Assembly (NCBI RefSeq): GCF_900103615.1
Contig: NZ_FNGW01000005.1
Location: 1 to 64,000 of the forward strand
Length of the DNA: 64,000 nucleotides
Source: Romboutsia lituseburensis DSM 797
GTDB taxonomy: Bacteria; Bacillota; Clostridia; Peptostreptococcales; Peptostreptococcaceae
Reading direction: 5' to 3'
The notes below the pieces were generated by a model that searched no databases, was not told where the DNA came from, and saw only the letters and a program-made list of their open reading frames with translations. Shown in pieces: positions 1 to 7,273 of the stretch (positions are counted from its first letter, which is position 1; each line of letters opens with the position of its first letter). Both the position numbers and the translations under genes were made by a program.

Positions 1-75
1 TCTACATCTGCGTCTGCGCTTGCATCTGCGCCAGCATTTGCATCTGCATTTGCATCTGCGTTAGATTTAGAATTT
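1..75. repeat. Imperfect in-frame 6-bp repeat coding for Ala-Asp/Asn
   Basis: On the minus strand the sequence alternates GCA GAT and GCA AAT with a few GGC, GCT and AGC variants. The unit is 6 bp, so length changes would stay in frame. The array continues past the left edge and its full length is unknown. Confidence 0.8.
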
Positions 76-401
76 GATCCTAAAATAGCATTAGGGTCTT
101 TAATAATTTCTTCATCTATATCTGTACATGGCTTTTTAATGCATTGATTGCTATCTAGTTCTATACCTGCTTCTTCCCTAGCAGCTAATTCATTATCCTT
201 ATCTACATTATCTTTTTTTCTTAATGATCTTTTTAGTTCTAATTCTTTTTCTCTTTGTAATCTCTTTTCTTCTAACTCTTTCTCTCTCCTTGCTTTTCTT
301 TCTTGAATTTCTTTTTTCTTTAATGCTAATTTAGCATCTAAATTATCCTTTATATCTTTCTTTACTCTTCTAACTTCTATTTCAGGTCTGCCATTGTTCA
401 T
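1..401 (-). CDS. Partial coiled-coil protein with C-terminal Ala-Asp/Asn repeat, function unknown
   Basis: The frame opens at an ATG (401) behind a good AGGAGG site and runs off the left edge, so only about the first 133 residues are present. Residues 1-75 are very rich in Lys, Arg and Glu and read as a charged single alpha-helix or coiled coil (REKELEEKRLQREKELELKR-type sequence). A short linker with two Cys follows, and from about residue 113 the protein becomes an Ala-Asp/Asn alternation that reaches the edge. There is no signal peptide or membrane segment in what is visible. I do not recognise the family. The repeat suggests a structural or surface-associated protein, but this is not shown. 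Confidence 0.75.
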   Translation of the reverse strand, partial: MNNGRPEIEVRRVKKDIKDNLDAKLALKKKEIQERKARREKELEEKRLQREKELELKRSLRKKDNVDKDNELAAREEAGIELDSNQCIKKPCTDIDEEIIKDPNAILGSNSKSNADANADANAGADASADADV

Positions 402-507
402 ATTTTGCCTCCTATATACAGTTAGATGATTAATTATCATCTAATATATATATATTTTATATTCTTAAATTTGTTACATATAAGTATATAAAAATACTTT
501 TTTCAAC

Positions 508-538
508 AAAAAAAGATCTATGATTATAGATCTTTTTT
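508..538 (-). terminator. Intrinsic terminator after ylxP
   Basis: A perfect 7-bp stem (GATCTAT / ATAGATC, loop GATT) is flanked by an A-run on the left and a T-run on the right, so it can work in both directions. It lies 19 bases past the ylxP stop. Confidence 0.8.
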
Positions 539-556
539 ATAAACTAATATTTAATT

Positions 557-844
557 TTAATAATTAACTACTTCTTCTTCAATTTCTATGATAATGGCTT
601 CTGAATTACATTCAATAAAATTTATTATTTTTTCTTTAACACTATCACATTGAGGTGAATTTAAGGTTATTCCACAGATTCCTATTGTTATTGTTTGGTG
701 GATATCTTGATTTTCTACTTCTGATACAGATATATTAAATGTGTTTTGTAGCTTTTTTACTATACTTTTTACTATCATTCTTTTTTCCTTAAGAGAATGA
801 ACCCAATTCGCTCTAAGTTTAATCTTTAGTATGAATATTTTCAA
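557..844 (-). CDS. ylxP: DUF503 / YlxP-family protein
   Basis: A 95-residue protein matching the small DUF503 (YlxP) family. The family hallmarks are visible: the N-terminal segment ending in HSLKEKR (residues 16-22), then NISVSEVENQD (37-47). YlxP is usually encoded near infB and rbfA and is often described as a possible ribosome-associated factor; its function is not firmly established. The start is TTG at 844, placed 9 bases after AAGGAG, and no ATG in the frame fits better. It follows the YlbF-family gene and rnj on the same strand and is closed by its own terminator. Confidence 0.85.
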   Translation of the reverse strand: MKIFILKIKLRANWVHSLKEKRMIVKSIVKKLQNTFNISVSEVENQDIHQTITIGICGITLNSPQCDSVKEKIINFIECNSEAIIIEIEEEVVNY

Positions 845-904
845 TATAAAATCTCCTTTATATAAATTGTATTTTCCACAATACTTATTATATCTTTTTT
901 ATAT

Positions 905-1240
905 TTATTTATAATCTTTCTCTACTGCTTGGGCTAGTATCTTATTTATGTTATTCATCATTGTTGTAAATTTTTGTTCACTATTTAGATAATCACATAA
1001 TTTTTTGTTGCTATATACCTTTTTTTGAATTATATCTATTTTTGACATAGTTCTTTTATCTAGTTGTTGATTTCTCATTGCGAAATTTTGTATTTGAACC
1101 TGAGCTTTTCTATAATCTGTTAGTAATTTTTCGCACTCTTTGTCATTTTTTATTTCTGCCATATTTTTTTTAAAGCTCTTATATTCTTTACTATTTTTTA
1201 TTTCGTTAGCTAACTTTGTAGCAGTATCATTTACTCCCAT
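905..1240 (-). CDS. YlbF-family regulator
   Basis: A 111-residue, all-helical, cytoplasmic protein of the YlbF/YmcA (Com_YlbF) family. The N-terminal helix, with ATKLANEIKNSKEYKSFK and the conserved central segment CEKLLTDYRKAQ, is typical. In Bacillus subtilis, YlbF, YmcA and YaaT form a complex that influences RNase Y activity and Spo0A phosphorelay outputs. Placement next to ribonuclease J fits an RNA-processing role but does not prove it. The start ATG at 1240 has AGGAGG upstream. Only one of several possible family paralogues is visible here, so no gene symbol is given. Confidence 0.85.
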   Translation of the reverse strand: MGVNDTATKLANEIKNSKEYKSFKKNMAEIKNDKECEKLLTDYRKAQVQIQNFAMRNQQLDKRTMSKIDIIQKKVYSNKKLCDYLNSEQKFTTMMNNINKILAQAVEKDYK

Positions 1241-1293
1241 AAATACCTCCTATTTATAATATTGCAATATGAAATAGTTTATATTTTTGCAAT

Positions 1294-1332
1294 AAAAAAG
1301 ATTGAATATAATAAATTATATTCAATCTTTTT
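1294..1332 (-). terminator. Intrinsic terminator after ribonuclease J
   Basis: Two 18-base arms (1295-1312 and 1315-1332) are perfectly complementary. The stem starts 3 bases past the rnj stop and the A/T runs at its ends let it act in either direction. Confidence 0.8.
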
Positions 1333-1335
1333 AAA

Positions 1336-3012
1336 TTATACCTCCATTATTATAGGAAGTATCATAGGATTTCTCTTAGTTCTTTGGTATAAATATTCTT
1401 TTAAATTTTCTTTGATGTTATTTTTTAAATATGCCCATTCTTTTATGTTTCTATCTTCACATTCTCTTAAAACATCTTTAATTACATTTTTAGCACCATC
1501 CATTAAATCCTCTGACTCTCTAACATATACGAATCCCCTAGATATTATATCTGGACCTGCTAATACTTTTCCATCTTCTTTAGATATAGTTACAACAACT
1601 ATCATTAATCCATCTTCAGATAAATGTTTTCTATCTCTTAATACAATATTTCCTACATCTCCAACACCTAATCCATCAACTAATACATTCCCTGTAGGTA
1701 CAGTTCCTACTACCTTAGCTGAATTTCTATCTATTTCTAAAACATCTCCTGTTTTATTTACAAATATATTTTGGCTAGGCATTCCTAATTCTTCAGCTAA
1801 CTCTGCATGTTTCTTTAACATTCTATATTCACCATGAGCTGGCATAAAGAACTTAGGTCTAACTAATCTATGAAGTAACTTTAACTCTTCTTGCTTTGCA
1901 TGTCCTGACACGTGTATATCACTATCATCATAAACTACTTCTGCACCTTTTTCAAATAAACAATTTACAACTTTTGATATTAATTTCTCATTCCCTGGTA
2001 TTGGATGAGCTGATATGATTATTAAATCTCCATTTTTTATTTCCACTTTTTTATGCTCTGAACTTGCCATTCTTGCAAGTGCAGACATAGGTTCACCTTG
2101 TGATCCTGTTGTTATTAATACTACTTCGTTGTCTTCATATCTTCCTAAATCATTTAAATCTATCAACATGTTTTCTGGTATATCTAAATATCCTAATTCA
2201 CTAGCTACATTCACTACATTTATCATTGATCTTCCTGACACAGCTACTTTTCTATTGAATTTTTCCGCTGTATTTATTATTTGTTGTAGTCTGTGTATGT
2301 TAGATGCAAATGTAGCAACTATAATTCTATTATTCATAGCTTTTCTAAATAAATCGTCTAATCCTGCTCCTACCGTCTTCTCTGATAACGTTGAACCGGG
2401 TCTTTCAGCATTAGTACTATCTGCTAACATAAGTAGTACACCTTTTTTGCTTAGCTCACATATTCTATGCATATCCATAACTTCACCGTCTATCGGAGTT
2501 AAATCTATTTTAAAGTCTCCTGTATGGAATATTATACCTTGATCTGTGTGTACCGCTATAGAGCAAGCATCCGGTATACTATGATTATTTTTTATAAACT
2601 CTACATCCATGTTCCCCATTTTTATGATTTGTCTTGGGGTAACCACGTTTAGTTTAACATTATTCATCTTATGTTCTTTTAACTTGACTTGTATAAGTCC
2701 TATGCTAAGTTTTGTTCCGTATACAGGTACATTTATCTTCTTAAGTATATATGGAAGCGCTCCTATATGATCTTCATGTCCGTGTGTAATAAATATACCT
2801 TTTATTTTATCCTTATTCTTTATTAAATAAGTTACATCCGGTATAACTATGTCTACCCCTAACATATCATCATCTGGAAAACTTAGCCCAGCGTCTATTA
2901 CAATGATTTCATCCTTGTACTCAACAACTGTCATATTTTTACCGACTTCATTCAGTCCACCCAGTGCCATTATCTTTATTTTATTGGCGTTTTTCTTGAA
3001 CAATTGCATCAT
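1336..3012 (-). CDS. rnj: Ribonuclease J (metallo-beta-lactamase / beta-CASP)
   Basis: A 558-residue RNase J, close to the usual family length. The metallo-beta-lactamase motif HGHEDHIGALPY is near residue 77, and the later metal ligands appear as HTGDFKID and DSTNAERPG. The beta-CASP segment and the C-terminal SGHAKQEELK and PAHGEYRML motifs follow. RNase J has endonuclease and 5'-3' exonuclease activity and acts in mRNA turnover and rRNA maturation. The start is uncertain: AGAAGGAG directly abuts the ATG at 3012, leaving no spacing. ATG at 3009 or TTG at 3003 (9 bases from the site) would fit better, changing only the first 1-3 residues. Confidence 0.93.
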   Translation of the reverse strand: MMQLFKKNANKIKIMALGGLNEVGKNMTVVEYKDEIIVIDAGLSFPDDDMLGVDIVIPDVTYLIKNKDKIKGIFITHGHEDHIGALPYILKKINVPVYGTKLSIGLIQVKLKEHKMNNVKLNVVTPRQIIKMGNMDVEFIKNNHSIPDACSIAVHTDQGIIFHTGDFKIDLTPIDGEVMDMHRICELSKKGVLLMLADSTNAERPGSTLSEKTVGAGLDDLFRKAMNNRIIVATFASNIHRLQQIINTAEKFNRKVAVSGRSMINVVNVASELGYLDIPENMLIDLNDLGRYEDNEVVLITTGSQGEPMSALARMASSEHKKVEIKNGDLIIISAHPIPGNEKLISKVVNCLFEKGAEVVYDDSDIHVSGHAKQEELKLLHRLVRPKFFMPAHGEYRMLKKHAELAEELGMPSQNIFVNKTGDVLEIDRNSAKVVGTVPTGNVLVDGLGVGDVGNIVLRDRKHLSEDGLMIVVVTISKEDGKVLAGPDIISRGFVYVRESEDLMDGAKNVIKDVLRECEDRNIKEWAYLKNNIKENLKEYLYQRTKRNPMILPIIMEV

Positions 3013-3173
3013 CTCCTTCTGTCTATTAAGTTTTTCCTAAAAAATATTAAAATCTAAAACACGTTCTATAGTTTAAATAATATCAAATCACGCACTCTTT
3101 ACCAGTTATTATCATTGTACCATAATTTCTACTATAATTTAAGTAATATTTATAATACATTTATTGTATTATT

Positions 3174-3202
3174 TTGACAAAGTAATCTAATTCTGTTATT
3201 CT
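3174..3202 (+). promoter_or_regulatory. Sigma-A type promoter for the YdjM-like gene
   Basis: TTGACA (3174-3179), a 17-bp spacer and TATTCT (3197-3202), about 30 bases before the ATG at 3233. Confidence 0.65.
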
Positions 3203-3232
3203 CTGAATATAACAAGCTTATAAGGAGGTTCT

Positions 3233-3967
3233 ATGCGTGGAAAAACACATTGTACCATAGGTGTTTTAAGTGTAATTCAAGCTTCTTTAATATTTAATAT
3301 ACCTATTACAATATTTAATCTTATAATGTCTGCTTTCTTTGCAATACTTCCAGATTTAGATGAATCACATTCTATAATTTCTGATATGTTATTAAAAAAG
3401 AATGTTTCTAAATTTTTATTGAAAGCAATTATATATATAATTAATATATTAATATTCTTTGTTTCGCTAAAATTAAACAATAATTTTTATATAAGCTCAA
3501 TAATTACCTTTATTGCCATAATAATTATTGAATCTAAACTTACTCATACTTTCTTAAGAAAAGTATTTTTATCATTAATATTTATACTTCTGGCTGTTTG
3601 CCTCTATTTAGTAAAAGTAAAAATCTATTTTTCTATTTTTTGTTTGATGCTGTCTACATTTCCTTGGCTCAAACATAGAAGCTTTTCACACAGCATCTTC
3701 GCTACGGTAATAATTTATTTTTTATTAAAACAAATAGAACTAATAACTAATATATACAATTTAGCCTTTTTGGGAACTATTAGTTATGCAAGTCATATAT
3801 TTTTAGGTGATTTATTTACTAAATCAGGAATACCTCTTCTTTACCCTATAAGTGAGAAAAAATTTTCACTTGGATTCTTTAAAGTAGGAAGTTTTATGAG
3901 TAATATTTTAGAGATTTTATTTATTATTATCTTATTATCTTCTATAATAATATACTTGATAAAATAA
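3233..3967 (+). CDS. YdjM/DUF457-type membrane-bound metal-dependent hydrolase
   Basis: A 244-residue integral membrane protein with about six hydrophobic segments. Its conserved residues match the LexA-regulated YdjM family: N-terminal GKTHCTIG, then LPDLDESHS near residue 41, KHRSFSHS near 147, and SHIFLGDLFT near 184. These His/Asp clusters are probable metal ligands. The substrate is unknown. Several Firmicutes homologues are SOS-controlled in other species, but no LexA box was found here. The start ATG at 3233 follows AAGGAGG. This is one of only three plus-strand genes, with its own promoter, and it converges on fur across a shared terminator. Confidence 0.8.
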   Translation: MRGKTHCTIGVLSVIQASLIFNIPITIFNLIMSAFFAILPDLDESHSIISDMLLKKNVSKFLLKAIIYIINILIFFVSLKLNNNFYISSIITFIAIIIIESKLTHTFLRKVFLSLIFILLAVCLYLVKVKIYFSIFCLMLSTFPWLKHRSFSHSIFATVIIYFLLKQIELITNIYNLAFLGTISYASHIFLGDLFTKSGIPLLYPISEKKFSLGFFKVGSFMSNILEILFIIILLSSIIIYLIK

Positions 3968-4009
3968 AAAAGGAGCATCTCAAAATTATTTTGAGATAAC
4001 TCCTTTTTT
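3966..4009. terminator. Bidirectional terminator between the YdjM-like gene and fur
   Basis: Stem AAAAAGGAG.ATCTCAAAA / TTTTGAGAT..CTCCTTTTT with a 3-base loop, overlapping both stop codons. A- and T-runs flank it on the two sides, so it serves both converging genes. Confidence 0.88.
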
Positions 4010-4445
4010 ATTTAGAACAATCTTCACATAATCCATAAAATTTAACATCATGATCAAGTATCTTAAATTTATATAATTCTTGGATTTCTTTTTCTATGCT
4101 ATCTAGTAAATCTTCTTTTACTTCCATTATTTTCGAACAGTTTTTACAAATAAGATGATGATGGTTATGACTATCGTCTTTGTCTAAGCATATTTCATAT
4201 CTTATACACCCATCATCTAAATTAAGTTTAGATATCACCCCTACTTCATCTAACAATTGCATTGTTCTATAAACAGTTGCAAGTCCTATTTCTGGGCATT
4301 CAACTCTAACTAAATCATATATTTCTTCACTACTTAAATGTTCTGTACTATTTTTTAAAAGTATATCTACTATTGCTCTTCTCTGAGGAGTAATTTTAAA
4401 CCCTGTTTCTTTCAACTTCTCTTTTAATATTTCCATTGTATTCAT
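4008..4445 (-). CDS. fur: Fur-family ferric uptake regulator
   Basis: A metal-dependent repressor of about 145 residues. The winged-helix domain carries the family signature GLATVYRTMQLLDE. The C-terminal metal and dimerisation domain has the HNHHH cluster and two CxxC pairs (CKNC and CEDC), the likely structural zinc site. The GLATVYRT form is typical of iron-sensing Fur rather than PerR, so Fur is preferred. The longest frame starts at 4451, but GGGTG lies only 2 bases from that ATG and 8 bases from the ATG at 4445, so 4445 is chosen. Upstream repeats suggest autoregulation. Confidence 0.85.
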   Translation of the reverse strand: MNTMEILKEKLKETGFKITPQRRAIVDILLKNSTEHLSSEEIYDLVRVECPEIGLATVYRTMQLLDEVGVISKLNLDDGCIRYEICLDKDDSHNHHHLICKNCSKIMEVKEDLLDSIEKEIQELYKFKILDHDVKFYGLCEDCSK

Positions 4446-4469
4446 TCTCATATCACCCTTATTTTTTTC

Positions 4470-4519
4470 AATTGATAATCTTTATTAATTATTCTAATTG
4501 ATAATCAACTTTTTGTCAA
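4470..4519 (-). promoter_or_regulatory. fur promoter with two candidate Fur operators
   Basis: On the minus strand TTGACA (4519-4514), a 17-bp spacer and TAGAAT (4496-4491) form a strong promoter. The 11-mer GATTATCAATT occurs twice, once in the spacer (4506-4496) and once downstream of the -10 (4480-4470). This motif resembles half of the Fur consensus GATAATGATTATC, so Fur autoregulation is inferred. Confidence 0.6.
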
Positions 4520-4539
4520 TCATTTAGTAACCTTATTTA

Positions 4540-5439
4540 TTATTTTCCATATATAAATTGGTGTAAAACTTTTAGATTTTCTTCTTCTTTCCATTTTACA
4601 ACATACATTCCATCTCCATTAATCTGTCCTTCTTCTCGATATTGTTCTAATGGAAATTGCATTTGTTTTATATCATAACTAGCTAATTCATGAGCAGAAA
4701 AAGCTAAGTTCATAAGTTTATCTAGAGAAATATTTACTTGCACGTGTCTTAACACATTTTTCATTATCTTTGGATAATTTGTAATAGAAGTATTAGATAA
4801 CTCTCTTGCTAAACTTATTAAAATCTTTCTTTGTCTTTCATCTCTCTTATATATTGTATCTAATTTTCTAATTCTTGCATAAGCTAAAGCTTGATATCCA
4901 TTTAGTTTTTGAATTCCTTCAGTGTCTATATATTCTATTTTACCCTTATTTTCACCTTTCAAACCATAGCAACACTTTATAGTTTTATTTAATGATTCTA
5001 ATTCTTTGTCTTTGACGTCAACTTCTACTCCACCAAGTATATCAATTACGTCAATAAATGAATTAAAATCAACTACAGCATAATCTTTTATATTTAAATT
5101 AAAATTATTATTTATTGTTTGTAAAAGTAAGTCTTCTTTTCCATATGCATAAGCATGATTTAATTTTTCATATCCCTTATCTGGAATATTAACTAATGTA
5201 TCTCTTGCTAACGATGTTAGCTTTAAAGATTTATTTAAATTATCTATTGTCAGTATTACCATAGTATCAGATCTAGATGCACCTTTTGATTGTCCTCCAT
5301 CTTTACCAATTAAAAGTATATTATCCACTAGTTTTTCTCTTGATGTTTCTACAAACTTCTCATCATCTAAAGCATATATATTAGTTATCATTGTTAATGA
5401 TATTACTAGAGATAAAAATACACTAGTTACCTTTTTCAT
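4540..5439 (-). CDS. LCP (LytR-CpsA-Psr) family cell-wall glycopolymer ligase
   Basis: A 299-residue secreted or membrane-anchored protein. Residues 1-24 are a basic start plus a hydrophobic segment, either a signal peptide or a signal anchor. The LCP core follows: LLIGKDGG, then SRSDTMVI near residue 58, LARDTLVNIP near 78, and the C-terminal YARIRKLD and DERQRKI segment near 190. LCP enzymes transfer undecaprenyl-linked polymers to peptidoglycan or other wall acceptors. The conserved Asp/Arg residues that bind pyrophosphate are present. The start ATG at 5439 has a modest GGTTGTGAT site. It stands alone with no wall-polymer cluster nearby, so the polymer cannot be named. Confidence 0.87.
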   Translation of the reverse strand: MKKVTSVFLSLVISLTMITNIYALDDEKFVETSREKLVDNILLIGKDGGQSKGASRSDTMVILTIDNLNKSLKLTSLARDTLVNIPDKGYEKLNHAYAYGKEDLLLQTINNNFNLNIKDYAVVDFNSFIDVIDILGGVEVDVKDKELESLNKTIKCCYGLKGENKGKIEYIDTEGIQKLNGYQALAYARIRKLDTIYKRDERQRKILISLARELSNTSITNYPKIMKNVLRHVQVNISLDKLMNLAFSAHELASYDIKQMQFPLEQYREEGQINGDGMYVVKWKEEENLKVLHQFIYGK

Positions 5440-5547
5440 TTTATCACAACCTTTGTATTTATTTAGTACATATTTTCCCCTGTATCCTTAATAAATACAC
5501 ATTATATGATATTCCTAATATTTGATAAATTAGATATATTTACAATT

Positions 5548-6345
5548 TTACTTTTTTGCTTTATTTAATGCATCTTTTACAGCATCCATAATCCCATTTG
5601 AAGTGTATGTTGCTCCAGATATAGCATCTACATCCAATGTTTGGTGCTTTATTATAGATTTAGGTATTTCTTTCATAGGTAATCCATAATATGATTCATT
5701 TCTTTCATTATGGCTTATTATTTCTATTTCTTTAATTTTATTATCTTTAACGGTTACATTTAAAACTAAGTTAGGACCAAATCCATTTGCTCTTCCTTCA
5801 TATATTCCATCCTCTAAATTATAATTTTCAATATTATCTTTTAACTCATTTTTGTTTATTTGTGTTATACTCTCATCATCAGATTTTATTTTTTTATTAT
5901 CTTTGTACAAAATTGAAACTATCTCATTTTTAAATTCTAATATCTCATTTTTTTTAACATCAATAATGTGAAAAATCATAGTCAACAAAAATAATATAGT
6001 TAATATTCTATGGTACTTAATCCACATAGATGGTTTATTAAGGTATTTCCTTAACATCCAATTCATACCTAATAATATTGATACTATCCAACATATTGTT
6101 CCTATGTTTATACTAAATAAATCTACCGAGGAAAATATGCCATGAATCATTCCAATAATTATAAGTAGTATACCAATTAAAACATGTGACTTTTTCATAT
6201 ATTTGTTAAGTGATATAAGTGATTCTTTGTGTTTTGGATATATTTTTATACTTTTTCTAACTATGTATTTAGAAGAAAGCACAATACCTAGGATAACAGA
6301 TATCCAAGCCATTCCTTCATTTAAAATTTTGTTTATAAGCTCCAT
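5548..6345 (-). CDS. Membrane protein with heme-type transmembrane region and FMN-binding domain
   Basis: A 265-residue protein with two parts. Residues 1-135 hold about four membrane helices with paired His residues (KSHVLIG, GMIHGIF, KYHRILT, IFHIID), the pattern of a b-type heme-binding or ferric-reductase-like domain. Residues about 175-265 are an FMN-binding domain (PF04205 type) ending in DAISGATYTSNGI, where the Thr of SGAT is the usual site of covalent FMN attachment. A membrane electron-transfer role is inferred; donor and acceptor are unknown. A GTG at 6357 precedes the chosen ATG, but GGAGG lies between them and fits only the ATG at 6345. It lies close to fur and the LCP gene. Confidence 0.75.
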   Translation of the reverse strand: MELINKILNEGMAWISVILGIVLSSKYIVRKSIKIYPKHKESLISLNKYMKKSHVLIGILLIIIGMIHGIFSSVDLFSINIGTICWIVSILLGMNWMLRKYLNKPSMWIKYHRILTILFLLTMIFHIIDVKKNEILEFKNEIVSILYKDNKKIKSDDESITQINKNELKDNIENYNLEDGIYEGRANGFGPNLVLNVTVKDNKIKEIEIISHNERNESYYGLPMKEIPKSIIKHQTLDVDAISGATYTSNGIMDAVKDALNKAKK

Positions 6346-6384
6346 TTTTGCCTCCACAAAGTTGATATCCTATACTAAGTATAT

Positions 6385-6419
6385 AAAAAAACTACCTATA
6401 AATAGGTAGTTTTGTTTTT
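6385..6419 (-). terminator. Intrinsic terminator after yrzB
   Basis: Stem AAAACTACCTA / TAGGTAGTTTT with a 4-base loop. The plus-strand A-run on its left gives a U-tract for the minus-strand transcript. Confidence 0.82.
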
Positions 6420-6693
6420 ATTGTTCGTCTTCGTCGAAGTTTAATCCTTCTTCTTCCATTAATGTATTGTATACATCAACAACTATTTGATATTCTTCAT
6501 CATCTTCTAAAGGAACTAATATTTCTCCTTCTTCATCTTGGTCTATTCTAAATATTAAAGCTTCTTCTGCTTCTTCTTCCTCTACTGGAACTAATATAGC
6601 ATATTCTTTTCCTTCTGCTTCTAGTGTTAATATTATTTCAAATGCGCTTTCCACACCATTTTCGTCTATTAAGTTGATTATATTTTCTTGCAT
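6418..6693 (-). CDS. yrzB: YrzB / DUF1292-family protein
   Basis: A 91-residue, very acidic cytoplasmic protein. The family core is visible: IINLIDENG near the start, FEIILTLEAEGKEYAILVP, and the acidic strands EEEEAEEALIFRI and LVPLEDDEEY. DUF1292 proteins have no proven function but commonly sit after ireB (UPF0297) and ruvX, as here. A GTG at 6702 opens a longer frame, but it is inside the AGAGGTGA ribosome site; the ATG at 6693 has 5-base spacing and is preferred. Confidence 0.85.
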   Translation of the reverse strand: MQENIINLIDENGVESAFEIILTLEAEGKEYAILVPVEEEEAEEALIFRIDQDEEGEILVPLEDDEEYQIVVDVYNTLMEEEGLNFDEDEQ

Positions 6694-6759
6694 GTGCGTC
6701 ACCTCTATTTTTTTATTTATATATATTATATATCATAAATTAATAATTTTATAGTTTTT

Positions 6760-7185
6760 TTAAAAATTTCTTTGTCTATCTAAATAACCTTGTAAAATTA
6801 TAACTGCTGCAACCATATCTATAACACTTTTTCTATTTTCTCTTCTTACATTACCTTGAATTAAAGTTCTTTCTGCTGCAACTGTTGATAATCTCTCATC
6901 CCAATATTCTATTTTTATTCCAGTTTCTTGCTCTAATAATTCACAGAACTTTATTACCTTTTCTCCTTGAGGTCCTAATGTTCCATTCATATTTTTAGGC
7001 AATCCTGAAACTATTTTGTTTACTTGTCTTTCTTTTATTATTTCTTTTAGTGCTTCTATATCTTTTTTCTTTCCTACTCTTTTTACAGTTGTTATTCCTT
7101 GAGCTGTAAGACCCATTAAGTCACTAACTGCAACTCCTATAGTTTTATCTCCAACATCAAGTCCCATTATTCTTCCATCTAACAT
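6760..7185 (-). CDS. ruvX: Putative Holliday junction resolvase RuvX (YqgF)
   Basis: A 141-residue RNase H-fold protein. The first strand holds the first acidic residue ([17 protein letters not shown]). [14 protein letters not shown] near residue 60 and [12 protein letters not shown] near residue 94 are the other YqgF signatures. Homologues act in 16S pre-rRNA 5' processing and are annotated as Holliday junction resolvases; which role applies here cannot be told. The start ATG at 7185 has AAGGAGAG. It normally follows ireB directly, but here two large membrane-protein genes separate them. Confidence 0.9.
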   Translation of the reverse strand: MLDGRIMGLDVGDKTIGVAVSDLMGLTAQGITTVKRVGKKKDIEALKEIIKERQVNKIVSGLPKNMNGTLGPQGEKVIKFCELLEQETGIKIEYWDERLSTVAAERTLIQGNVRRENRKSVIDMVAAVIILQGYLDRQRNF

Positions 7186-7273
7186 AATTCTCTCCTTAAT
7201 AATGTGTTGTCACATCTTATATATTATAATTAACTAAATTATCTAGTATATTCTTCTAATTAACTTTTTCATT

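Noticed and set aside
1262-2542. Plus-strand open frames antisense to ribonuclease J
   Set aside because: RNase J is clearly conserved on the minus strand. The antisense frames lack recognisable family features and good ribosome sites.
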